Source: CADEDH01 sp965262175
GTDB lineage: Bacteria > Actinomycetota > Acidimicrobiia > Acidimicrobiales > SZUA-35
DNA length: 64,000 nucleotides
Direction: 5' to 3'
NCBI GenBank assembly: GCA_965262175.1
Contig: CBDHES010000002.1
Location: 1 to 64,000, forward strand
The notes below the pieces were generated by a model. It did no database searches. It saw nothing but the letters and a program-made list of their open reading frames with translations, and was not told where the DNA came from. Position 1 is the first letter of the stretch. Every line of letters begins with the position of its first letter. Made by a program: the position numbers and the translations under genes. Positions 44,190 through 51,904 of this stretch are shown piece by piece.

Positions 44190-45416
44190 TCAGAACGGGT
44201 CCTGCTCCTCCCCGAGGGCGAACCGGCCGACGCGGAGGTTGACCCGATCCCGGTGGGCGTTGATGTGGACCGGCATCGCCTGGAAGTCCCGCCACGCCCG
44301 GTCGAACCGGCGGCTCTCACGGAGGCCGTTGCCGCCCAGCGTGCGGCGGAGCAACTCCATCGCCCGGCCGAGCTGGTCGAGGGCCGCGGCGGCCAACCCC
44401 ATCTGGCGGAGGTAGTCGGCCTCGGTCGGTGCTCGGCAGGCGGCGATCCGATCGTCGACCTCGCGGCACGCCGACTCCAGGGTGGCGGCGGCCGCCGCCA
44501 CCGCCACCGCGGCATCGCCGAGGTTGAGCTGGACGGCGGGATGCGATGACATCTCGCGGCCGAGGATGGCCCGCCGTCCGGCGGTCTCGGCGACGGCGTC
44601 GGCGACGACCGCCCCGACCAACCCGACCCCCATCCACCCCAGCCACAGGTCGGAGAGCCCGACCCAGTCCTCCCGGTAGCGGTGGGCGACGACGGGGACC
44701 TCGCGGAGCGCCTCGGCCCGGTTGGCGCCGAACCACTGGACACAGCGGTCGAGGGGAACCGTCACGCCGTCGTAGTGGACGTCGTCGGTGGCCGAGGCCC
44801 GCACGGCACTCCCGTCCCAGGTCTCGGCGATCGTGACCCCGGGCGCGTCGAGCCCGACGACGGTGAACCGGAGATCGAGCGGCTCGACCCGGTTGCCGTC
44901 GCCGTCGATGACGAGGAACGCCACCCCGGCCCAGTCGGCGTAGCGACACCCCGACCCGAACGCCCCCTTCCCGGTCAGGGTGACCGCATCGCCGTCGATC
45001 GTCCCCCGGACCGCCGACGAGGCGCCGGCCGGGAAGCAGACGGTGTCGACCGCTGCGACCGTCTCGGTCAGGAAGGTCCGATGGTCGGGACCGAGGCACC
45101 CGGCGACGAGGTGGAAAACCGAGAGGTGGTTCCACAGCACCCAGGCCGTACTGGTGCAGGCGGCGGCGACGGCCGCCAACTCCCGGCCGATCCCGTCGAC
45201 CGTCCCTCCCCGGCCGCCGATCTCGGGGGCTGCGGCCAGGTCGGCCACCCCGGTGGCCTTCAGCGCGGCGTAGGCCGACGGGTCGATCGTCCGGGTGCGG
45301 TCGGCGTCGTCCGCCTGGGCGGCGACCGCTCCCAGGGCCGGTTCGACCACCAACGGTCCGCCGCCGGGGGCCCTGATGAACCGATCGATCGCCGTGTCGT
45401 GGTCGGTGCTCGCCAT
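44190..45416 (-). CDS. Acyl-CoA dehydrogenase-fold flavin monooxygenase (HsaA/DszC-like)
   Basis: 408 residues. The fold is that of acyl-CoA dehydrogenases (GAFGSGCRYADWAGVAFLV and GGNGLRESRRFDRAWRDFQAMPVHINAHRD), but the GGTxEI loop of dehydrogenases is missing and the C-terminal R-x-x-RD...H pattern is that of group D two-component monooxygenases, which use reduced flavin from a partner reductase. HsaA acts in steroid ring cleavage and DszC in thiophene desulfurisation; the substrate here is unknown. TACGGT ends 7 nt before ATG 45416. It shares a 27-bp promoter region with the PhoX-like gene. Confidence 0.78.
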   Translation of the reverse strand: MASTDHDTAIDRFIRAPGGGPLVVEPALGAVAAQADDADRTRTIDPSAYAALKATGVADLAAAPEIGGRGGTVDGIGRELAAVAAACTSTAWVLWNHLSVFHLVAGCLGPDHRTFLTETVAAVDTVCFPAGASSAVRGTIDGDAVTLTGKGAFGSGCRYADWAGVAFLVIDGDGNRVEPLDLRFTVVGLDAPGVTIAETWDGSAVRASATDDVHYDGVTVPLDRCVQWFGANRAEALREVPVVAHRYREDWVGLSDLWLGWMGVGLVGAVVADAVAETAGRRAILGREMSSHPAVQLNLGDAAVAVAAAAATLESACREVDDRIAACRAPTEADYLRQMGLAAAALDQLGRAMELLRRTLGGNGLRESRRFDRAWRDFQAMPVHINAHRDRVNLRVGRFALGEEQDPF

Positions 45417-45423
45417 GGCGGGG

Positions 45424-45429
45424 ACCGTA
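45424..45429 (-). promoter_or_regulatory. -10 box TACGGT, leaderless, back-to-back with the divergent promoter
   Basis: Ends 7 nt before ATG 45416; one base separates it from the plus-strand -10 at 45431. Confidence 0.55.
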
Positions 45430-45430
45430 C

Positions 45431-45436
45431 TAGGGT
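45431..45436 (+). promoter_or_regulatory. -10 box TAGGGT, leaderless, back-to-back with the divergent promoter
   Basis: Ends 7 nt before ATG 45444 of the PhoX-like gene. Confidence 0.55.
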
Positions 45437-45443
45437 CGCCGCG

Positions 45444-46847
45444 ATGAGCGCCCCCCTCGACCGTCGGGCCTTCCTCCGATCGGCGGTCGCCGCCGCCACC
45501 GGTGTGGCCGCCGCCCCAGTCGCCGCCCTCGTCGCACCCCCGACGGCGGCCGGAGGCGAGCCGGTCACCGGGCCTCCGCCCGACGGGATCGGCGGCACCG
45601 GTGAGGGCCCCGGGCCGTACGGTCCCCTGGCGGCCCGCGACGACAGCGGCGTCCTCCTCCCCGCAGGGTTCACCGCCCGGATCGTGGCGATAGCCGGCGA
45701 CCCGATCGGACCCGACGGCCTCGTGTGGCGAGGCGCGGCCGATGGGGCCGCCACGTTCGACGACGGCGCCGGCGGGTGGTTCCACGCCGTCAACCACGAG
45801 CTCGCCGGCGGCCGAGGCGGGGTGTCGGTCGTCCACTACCGTTCGACCGGCGAGATCGTGGCCGCCTACTCGGTCCTCGACGGCACCGACCGCAACTGCG
45901 CCGGCGGGCCGACGCCGTGGGGCACGTGGCTGTCGTGCGAGGAGGTCGACCGGGGCCGGGTCTTCGAGTGCGACCCGACCGGCCCCGGCCAGGGCGTCGA
46001 CCGCCCGGCGCTCGGCCGGTTCGCCCACGAGGCGGTGGCGGTGGACCCGGTCCGTCGAGCCCTGTACCTCACCGAGGACGAGCCGGACGGGCTCCTGTAC
46101 CGGTTCGTGCCCGATGCCTATCCCGATCTGGGTTCAGGGGTCCTGTCGGCCCTCCGGCTCGACGACGCGGCCCCGGGCCGGGTCGGGTGGGTGGAGATCG
46201 CCGACCCGGGGGCCACCACGATGTCGACCCGGCGCCAGCCGGGCTGCGCCGACGCGGCCCGCTTCAACGGTGGCGAGGGCATCTGGTACAGCGACGACCG
46301 GGTGTGGTTCACCACCAAGGGCGACGGCCGGGTCTGGGAGCTCGACCTCACCGGCGACCGCTTGTCGGTCGTGTGGGACCCGACGGCTGGGCCGACGCTC
46401 CGCGGGGTGGACAACATCACCGTCGAAGCCGGATCGGGGGACCTCTACGTCGCCGAGGACCCCGGGAACATGGAGCTGGTGGTGATCAGCGCCGCCGGTG
46501 GGGTCGCCCCCTTCGCCCGGATCGAGGGTCACCCCGGCTCGGAGGTCACCGGCCCGACGTTCAACCCGGCCGGTGACCGGCTCTACGTCAGCTCCCAGCG
46601 GGGTTTCGACGGGCGGGGCGTGACGTACGAGATCCGAGGCCCGTTCCGCGGTCCGACCGTCCCCGAACCAACGGCGCCAGCCGCCCGACCGGCCACGGCC
46701 GAGCTCCTGGCATCGTGCCGGTCGGTCGATCCGCGGCGGGCCGGGGCGGCGATCGCCGGTGGCCTGGGGGCGGTCGCCGCCGCCATCGCCGGAATCATCC
46801 TCTCCGACCGGGGAACGGTCAGAGCTGAGACCGACCTCGATCGATGA
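45444..46847 (+). CDS. PhoX-like (DUF839) Tat-exported protein
   Basis: 467 residues. Twin-arginine signal DRRAFLRSAVAAATGVAAAP at residues 6-25. The mature beta-propeller carries DUF839 landmarks: DDGAGGWFHAVNHELAGGRGGV, TPWGTWLSCEEVDRGRVFE, LGRFAHEAVAVDPVRRALYLTEDE and NGGEGIWYSDDRVWFTTKGDGRVWELD. PhoX is a calcium/iron alkaline phosphatase, and many DUF839 members lack activity data. A C-terminal helix (AGAAIAGGLGAVAAAIAGIIL) then anchors it. Its last 29 bp overlap the convergent crotonase gene. Confidence 0.83.
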   Translation: MSAPLDRRAFLRSAVAAATGVAAAPVAALVAPPTAAGGEPVTGPPPDGIGGTGEGPGPYGPLAARDDSGVLLPAGFTARIVAIAGDPIGPDGLVWRGAADGAATFDDGAGGWFHAVNHELAGGRGGVSVVHYRSTGEIVAAYSVLDGTDRNCAGGPTPWGTWLSCEEVDRGRVFECDPTGPGQGVDRPALGRFAHEAVAVDPVRRALYLTEDEPDGLLYRFVPDAYPDLGSGVLSALRLDDAAPGRVGWVEIADPGATTMSTRRQPGCADAARFNGGEGIWYSDDRVWFTTKGDGRVWELDLTGDRLSVVWDPTAGPTLRGVDNITVEAGSGDLYVAEDPGNMELVVISAAGGVAPFARIEGHPGSEVTGPTFNPAGDRLYVSSQRGFDGRGVTYEIRGPFRGPTVPEPTAPAARPATAELLASCRSVDPRRAGAAIAGGLGAVAAAIAGIILSDRGTVRAETDLDR

Positions 46848-47619
46848 TGGCCGACCGGCGCCGGCCGACCTCGTCCGGAGCGAAGCCGACCTCGGCCCGG
46901 AACGCGGCCGCTCCCTCGCTCTCGATCCGCCATCCGTCGGCGGTGCCGGTCCGCTCCTGCTCGGCATAGGTGGCCAACATCCGCCGGACGCCCCGCTGAT
47001 CGTTGCCGACGATGTCGCCCGCCAGCTGGCGGACGGTCGGCAGCAGCTCGTCATGGGCGACGACCCGGTTGACCAGGCCCCAGGTGAGCGCCTCGGCGGG
47101 GGTCACGAAGTTGCCGGTCAGCGAGATCTCCCGAGCCCGGCGGTAGCCGACGGCGTCGGCCAGGAGCACGGACAGGCCCCATCCCGGCATCACGCCGACC
47201 CGGGCGTGGGTGTCGGCGAACGCCGCCCGCTCCGAGGCGATGAGGAAGTCGCAGTTGAGGGCCAGCTCGAACCCGCCGGTGATCGCCGGCCCGTTGACCG
47301 CCCCGATCAGCGGTTTGGTCCGAGCCGGGAACGGTGACACGCTGCCGGTGCCGCCCGGGGCGTCATCGCCGACCAACTGCGCCGGGCGAGCGGCCAGTTC
47401 CCGAAGATCGAGCCCGGCGCAGAATGCCGGGTCGGTACCGGTGAGGACCATCACGGCCACCTCGGGGTCGGCCTCGGCGGCCGCCACCGCGGCCTGGAGC
47501 CCGGTGCGGAGGGCCGCGTTGATCGCATTGCGGACCTCCGGCCGGTTGAGGGTGATCGTCGCCACCCCGTCGGCCACCGCCAGCACCACCTCGTCGCCGG
47601 TCTGCTCCCCGTCGGTCAT
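46819..47619 (-). CDS. Enoyl-CoA hydratase/isomerase family protein 1
   Basis: 266 residues. Oxyanion-hole segments DPAFCAGLDL and ITGGFELALNCDFLIA; one of the two hydratase glutamates is present (GGFELAL), but the second position reads THARVGVMPGWG, without Glu. It may therefore be an isomerase or another crotonase rather than a true hydratase. ATG 47619 has GGGAGGAGACG upstream. Third in a head-to-tail set of three crotonases. Confidence 0.85.
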   Translation of the reverse strand: MTDGEQTGDEVVLAVADGVATITLNRPEVRNAINAALRTGLQAAVAAAEADPEVAVMVLTGTDPAFCAGLDLRELAARPAQLVGDDAPGGTGSVSPFPARTKPLIGAVNGPAITGGFELALNCDFLIASERAAFADTHARVGVMPGWGLSVLLADAVGYRRAREISLTGNFVTPAEALTWGLVNRVVAHDELLPTVRQLAGDIVGNDQRGVRRMLATYAEQERTGTADGWRIESEGAAAFRAEVGFAPDEVGRRRSAIIDRGRSQL

Positions 47620-47656
47620 CGATCGTCTCCTCCCACTGCCGTTCCGTTCATCGCGT

Positions 47657-48520
47657 TCATGTCCCCGCCGACTCGTCGCCGGGGTCGTCGCCTCCGGTCG
47701 ATCCACCGTTGGCCGCAGCGTCCCGCAGGGAACGTTCGACGCCGGGGAGGCGGCGGATCTTGCCATCCTGGCCCGGGGGCACGACCTGGCCGGCCTCCTG
47801 GATCTGGCGGTAGGTGGCATGGGCGGCGGTGATCGACGTCCTGAACCCCTGGTGGTCCTGCATCTCGTTCACCGACCGCTTGATCATCGAAGCGACGAAC
47901 GGGTCCTGACGGGCGATCGTCGCCGCCAGGTCATCGACGAACGGCCCGAGCTCGTCGACGGGGACGACGTGGTTCACGAAGCCGAGGGATCGGGCCTGCT
48001 CGGCGGTGACGAAGTCGGCTCGCCACAGGATCTCCTTGGCCTGGCGGGGCCCCAGGTCCCACGGCACCGAGAAGTACTGGAAGTGGGCCGGCAGGAACCG
48101 GGCGTCGTCGCTGGCCACGATCAGGTCCATGGCCGACGCGATCATCCACCCGCCGTAGATGCACAGGCCGTGGACGGCGGCGATCGTCGGCTTCGGGAGG
48201 TCGCGCCACCGCAGCGTGTTGGCCACGTTGAGCTCCCACGACCGGCGCTCGGTCCCCAGGGTCCCCGGCGGCCACGGACGGGCCTGGCGATCGGCCAGCT
48301 CCTCCGGGGTCCCCAGGTCGTGGCCCGACGAGAAATGCTCGCCGGCCCCCCGGAGCACGATGACCCGCACCTCGTGGTCGTCGACGGCACGGGCGAAGGC
48401 CTCGTCGAGCTGCTCCAGGAGCCGTCGGGATTGGGCGTTGCGGTAGCGGGGCCGGTTCAGGGTGACGGTGGCGATCCGGCCGTCGACCTCGTAGCGCACG
48501 TCCGTGGCGTCGTCCCCCAT
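47657..48520 (-). CDS. Enoyl-CoA hydratase/isomerase family protein 2
   Basis: 287 residues. Crotonase fold with GEHFSSGHDLGTPEELADRQARPW and HGLCIYGGWMIASAMDLIVASDDARFLPAHFQYFS. Both glutamates of classical hydratases are missing; AspGly-type or isomerase-type chemistry is possible. The ~35-residue C-terminal tail (DGKIRRLPGVERSLRDAAANGG) is longer than usual. TACGAT ends 6 nt before ATG 48520, in the 16-bp gap after the upstream crotonase gene, so it can be expressed independently. Confidence 0.85.
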   Translation of the reverse strand: MGDDATDVRYEVDGRIATVTLNRPRYRNAQSRRLLEQLDEAFARAVDDHEVRVIVLRGAGEHFSSGHDLGTPEELADRQARPWPPGTLGTERRSWELNVANTLRWRDLPKPTIAAVHGLCIYGGWMIASAMDLIVASDDARFLPAHFQYFSVPWDLGPRQAKEILWRADFVTAEQARSLGFVNHVVPVDELGPFVDDLAATIARQDPFVASMIKRSVNEMQDHQGFRTSITAAHATYRQIQEAGQVVPPGQDGKIRRLPGVERSLRDAAANGGSTGGDDPGDESAGT

Positions 48521-48526
48521 GGCCGC

Positions 48527-48532
48527 ATCGTA
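48527..48532 (-). promoter_or_regulatory. -10 box TACGAT, leaderless promoter
   Basis: Ends 6 nt before ATG 48520 of the second crotonase gene. Confidence 0.5.
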
Positions 48533-48536
48533 GGCG

Positions 48537-49391
48537 TCAGCGGTCCATCCACTCGAAACGGGTCCCCTGCCCCAACGGGGGGAACGCCACCGGTCGCCGC
48601 TCCAGGAAGCTGGCGATGCCCTCGCCGACGTCGGGGCCGTTCAACGACTCGGCCATCAGGCCCTCGGCGTCGGCCACCGCCTCGTGGGCCGACATCTCCG
48701 GCTCGGTGTTGATCTGGTGCTTGATCGTGGCCATCGAGGCCGGCGAGACCGACGCCGCGAGGTCGGCGGCGTAGGCCATGACCGTCTCGAGCAGATCGTC
48801 GGGGTCGACGACCCGATTCACGATCCCCAGCTCGGCGGCCTCGTCGGCCAACACGACCCGGGCCGACAACAGCAGGTCGAGGGCGACCGCCCGCCCGGCG
48901 ATGCGCTCCAGGAGCCATGCCATCCCGTACTCGGCGATCAGGCCCCGCCGGGCGAAGGCCGTCGTCAGCTTGATCCCCCGGGCGGCGAACCGCAGATCGC
49001 ACTGGAGGGCGTAGGCCAGGCCGACCCCGGCGCAGGCACCGTTGATGGCGGCGATCATCGGCTTGGCCACGTCGAGCGGGGCGGTCCGGGGAATCGTCTG
49101 GTTGGGAAGCGGGTGATCGTCCGGTCCGGCCCGGTGGGCCAGGTCGGCGCCGGGGCAGAACCCCCGGCCGTTGCCGGTGACCACGATCACCCGGACCTCG
49201 GGATCGGCTTCGGCCTCGGCCAGCCGTCGGAAGTAGGCGAACTCCATGTTCCCCGTCATGCCGTTCATCGAGTCGGGCCGGTTGAAGGCGATGACGGCCA
49301 CCCCGTCCGTCACCTCGACGGTGCACAGGTCCCGGTCGAAGTCGGGGAGCTCCGGGGCGGCGGTCGACGGTGGAACCTCGGGATCGGTCAT
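48537..49391 (-). CDS. Enoyl-CoA hydratase/isomerase family protein 3
   Basis: 284 residues. NGRGFCPGADLAHRAG and INGACAGVGLAYALQCDLRFAARGIKLTTAFARRGLIAEYGMAWLL show the crotonase fold. The first catalytic Glu is replaced (GVGLAYAL), and at the second site AFARRGLIAEYG carries Glu three residues late. Substrate unknown. TAAGTT ends 7 nt before ATG 49391. First in the three-gene set, diverging from the kinase gene over 112 bp. Confidence 0.85.
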   Translation of the reverse strand: MTDPEVPPSTAAPELPDFDRDLCTVEVTDGVAVIAFNRPDSMNGMTGNMEFAYFRRLAEAEADPEVRVIVVTGNGRGFCPGADLAHRAGPDDHPLPNQTIPRTAPLDVAKPMIAAINGACAGVGLAYALQCDLRFAARGIKLTTAFARRGLIAEYGMAWLLERIAGRAVALDLLLSARVVLADEAAELGIVNRVVDPDDLLETVMAYAADLAASVSPASMATIKHQINTEPEMSAHEAVADAEGLMAESLNGPDVGEGIASFLERRPVAFPPLGQGTRFEWMDR

Positions 49392-49398
49392 GGGGCGG

Positions 49399-49404
49399 AA
49401 CTTA
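49399..49404 (-). promoter_or_regulatory. -10 box TAAGTT, leaderless promoter
   Basis: Ends 7 nt before ATG 49391 of the third crotonase gene. Confidence 0.5.
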
Positions 49405-49503
49405 GCTCCCCCGGGCCGGCCGGCACCACGAGCGACCGGGTGACGGCCCCGCCCGCCGACCGCCAAGTACCGTCTGGGTAGCCGGTCAGGAGGGGGCAGG
49501 CGC

Positions 49504-51384
49504 ATGGTCGACAGCACCGGACTGCGGATCGAGGGTCTCAGCGGCCTCCGACGGATCGGCTCCGGCGGGTTCTCCACCGTCTACACCGGCACCGACGACG
49601 CCTTCCGACGATCGGTGGCGGTCAAGGTCCTCGGGATCCTCGACCCCGACGGCCAGCGTCGATTTCACCGGGAGCTCGAGGCGATGGGCCAGCTCGACGG
49701 GCACCCCAACGTGATCACCCCCTACCGGTACGGGTACACCGATGGCGGCGCCGCGTACCTGGTGATGGAGCTGGCCGGCGGCGGGTCGCTGGCCGACCAT
49801 CTCGCCCGCCATGGGATCGTCGAATGGGGACGGGCCGTGGACCTCATCCTCCCGGTGGCGGACGCCCTCGGGCATGCCCATGCCAAGGGGGTGGTCCACC
49901 TCGACGTGAAACCAGCGAACATCCTGCTGACCGATACCGGCATTCCCAAGCTCACCGACTTCGGGATCTCGGCCATCAGGGAGGCAACGGCCACCGAGCA
50001 GCACGCCTTCACCCTGGCCCACGCCCCGCCCGAGGCGTTCGTCGCCGGGTTCGATCGGCGCGACTCCCGTTCCGATCTCTACGCCCTCGGCTCGACGCTG
50101 TATGCCGTCGTCGCCGGCCGGCCGCCGTTCGACGTCAGCGGTCGCGACTCGGCCCACGCCTACATGCAACGGATCATCAACGCCCCGGTCCCTCCGGTCG
50201 GTCGGAGCGAGCCGATCGAGCGGTTCATCGCCCGAGCGCTGGCCAAGGATCCAGCCGATCGGCCTCAGACCGCAGGGCAGTTCGCCGACGAGCTCCGTCA
50301 GGCGTCCCAAGGGTCGACGGTCGTCGGGTCGGTCCTCCACGGGTCGGTCGGTGTCTCCCGTCGAGGGCCCATCGACGCGGCCGACCCGTGGGCTCCGCCG
50401 CCCCCACCGACCATCGAGCCCGTTCCACCAGCGGTCACGGACCGGTCAGGCCCTCGATGGGGCCGGCTGGCCGCCGTCGCCGCCCTTGGAGCGACAGCCG
50501 TCGTCGTCGTGGCCGCCCTCGGGCTGGCCAGGATCGGCGTGCTGGACGGCTCCGAATCGACCACCACCGCGCAGGTCACAACCGGAGGCGACGCCGACGC
50601 GATCGATACGAGCGGCAACCCGGGATCCGAGGGGTCCCAGACCGACGGTACCCCCGGCCCCGACGGCGCCGGCGACGGGTCGACCAGCGGCTCAGCAGCG
50701 CTGGGCGACGATCCGTCGGGCGGCGATCCGGGGACGGCGACCGATCAGATCGATCCGGTGACCCGGGCCGCGCTCGACCAGGCGCTGGCCGAACGGGTCG
50801 TGATCCAGGCGGGCGACCTCAACGACGCCTGGGAGACCTTCAGCACGGCCAGCGATGACCAGGTCCGAGCCGACTACCTGGCGACACCGTCGTGTGCGGC
50901 CTTCGCCGAGACCGTCACCGACGAAGGGGTGACGGCCAGCGCCGGGACCGACGTCGCCTACGCCGCCGGCAGCCAGGCCCTGGCGGTGTCGGTGACCTTC
51001 TACGACGACGAAGGGCTGGCGTTGGGGCGAGGACCAGGGCTCCTCGTCGAGCCCGACTACCAGACCTGCCTCCGCGACCTCCAGGAAGCCTCGGCGGCGG
51101 CCACGAACGACGCCGGGTCCAACTTCGAGACCTCCAGCCAACCGGAGCCGGTCACGCCCTACGGGCAACGGTCCGAAGCGGTGCGGATCGCCACGACGTT
51201 CGACCTTCCGGGCGACGTCATCGCAGACCCGATGACGACATCGGTCCGCTACCGGATCCAGATCGGGCGGGCCGTGCTCTCGGTGATCTGGATCAGCGCG
51301 ACGGCCACCGAACCGTTCCTGCTTCAGATCCTCCAGACCGTGGCGACCCGGTTCGAGCAGGAGATGGCGGCCTACGACGGCTGA
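49504..51384 (+). CDS. Transmembrane Ser/Thr protein kinase (PknB-like), non-RD
   Basis: 626 residues. Kinase domain about 10-265: IGSGGFSTVYTG, AVKVL, catalytic loop HLDVKPANILL (the usual Arg of HRD is Leu, so a non-RD kinase) and TDFGIS. A Pro-rich juxtamembrane linker, one helix (LAAVAALGATAVVVVAALGLA), a Gly/Asp/Thr-rich stalk, then a ~200-residue extracellular domain with two cysteines (TPSCAAFAE and YQTCLRDLQ). The kinase domain closely resembles that of the propeller kinase at 3809, sharing LDGHPNV.TPYRyGY and .AHAPPEaFvaG. TACCGT at 49468-49473 is a likely -10; a GGAGGGGG ribosome site precedes ATG 49504. Its 3' end overlaps the convergent gene by 13 bp. Confidence 0.92.
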   Translation: MVDSTGLRIEGLSGLRRIGSGGFSTVYTGTDDAFRRSVAVKVLGILDPDGQRRFHRELEAMGQLDGHPNVITPYRYGYTDGGAAYLVMELAGGGSLADHLARHGIVEWGRAVDLILPVADALGHAHAKGVVHLDVKPANILLTDTGIPKLTDFGISAIREATATEQHAFTLAHAPPEAFVAGFDRRDSRSDLYALGSTLYAVVAGRPPFDVSGRDSAHAYMQRIINAPVPPVGRSEPIERFIARALAKDPADRPQTAGQFADELRQASQGSTVVGSVLHGSVGVSRRGPIDAADPWAPPPPPTIEPVPPAVTDRSGPRWGRLAAVAALGATAVVVVAALGLARIGVLDGSESTTTAQVTTGGDADAIDTSGNPGSEGSQTDGTPGPDGAGDGSTSGSAALGDDPSGGDPGTATDQIDPVTRAALDQALAERVVIQAGDLNDAWETFSTASDDQVRADYLATPSCAAFAETVTDEGVTASAGTDVAYAAGSQALAVSVTFYDDEGLALGRGPGLLVEPDYQTCLRDLQEASAAATNDAGSNFETSSQPEPVTPYGQRSEAVRIATTFDLPGDVIADPMTTSVRYRIQIGRAVLSVIWISATATEPFLLQILQTVATRFEQEMAAYDG

Positions 51385-51845
51385 TCGCCGGTCACGATCC
51401 GGGCCCGCAGGGCCTCGGCCAGGGCCTCGGGCTCATCGGTACCGATCCGGAACGCCTTGCCGTCTCGGTAGTTGAGCTGCACGGCGTCGAGCCCCCACAC
51501 GTTGTACAGCCAGCCGTGGGGGGTGATCCGGATCCCGAAGCCGTACCACCACTTGTTGCGGACCACGTCGACCCGGTGGACCGTGCCGAGGTCGATGACC
51601 CGTCGGGGCCACCCCCACCGGAACACGACCCGGACCTCGTCGCCCGCGACCTCCACCGTGAGCCGGTTGAACCCCAGCAGGACGAACCCGACCAGGATCA
51701 GCATGGCGATGATGATCAGCACCGCGTCGACCGGTGCGCCGTTGAACAGGTTCGGTACGAGGAGGATGGCCGCCAACACGAGGAAGACGATCACCGGCAC
51801 CACGGTCGATTGGCTGTGACGGTAGGTCGCGCCCTGGGTGTCCAC
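51372..51845 (-). CDS. PH-domain-like membrane protein
   Basis: 157 residues, GTG start. Two N-terminal helices (VVPVIVFLVLAAILLVPNLF and AVLIIIAMLILVGFVLLGF) then a soluble bacterial PH-like fold: VEVAGDEVRVVFRWGWPRRVIDLGTVHRVDVVRNKWWYGFGIRITPHGWLYNVWG. The family is widespread and mostly uncharacterised. TACGCT ends 8 nt before the GTG, so it is leaderless. Confidence 0.78.
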   Translation of the reverse strand: MDTQGATYRHSQSTVVPVIVFLVLAAILLVPNLFNGAPVDAVLIIIAMLILVGFVLLGFNRLTVEVAGDEVRVVFRWGWPRRVIDLGTVHRVDVVRNKWWYGFGIRITPHGWLYNVWGLDAVQLNYRDGKAFRIGTDEPEALAEALRARIVTGDQPS

Positions 51846-51853
51846 GGTCGTCG

Positions 51854-51859
51854 AGCGTA
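51854..51859 (-). promoter_or_regulatory. -10 box TACGCT, leaderless promoter
   Basis: Ends 8 nt before GTG 51845 of the PH-like gene. Confidence 0.45.
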
Positions 51860-51892
51860 GTCACCGAATCGGACCGGCGGGAACGCCGGTCG

Positions 51893-51898
51893 TAAGCT
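51893..51898 (+). promoter_or_regulatory. -10 box TAAGCT, leaderless promoter
   Basis: Ends 6 nt before ATG 51905 of the monooxygenase gene. Confidence 0.55.
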
Positions 51899-51904
51899 CT
51901 GGCC

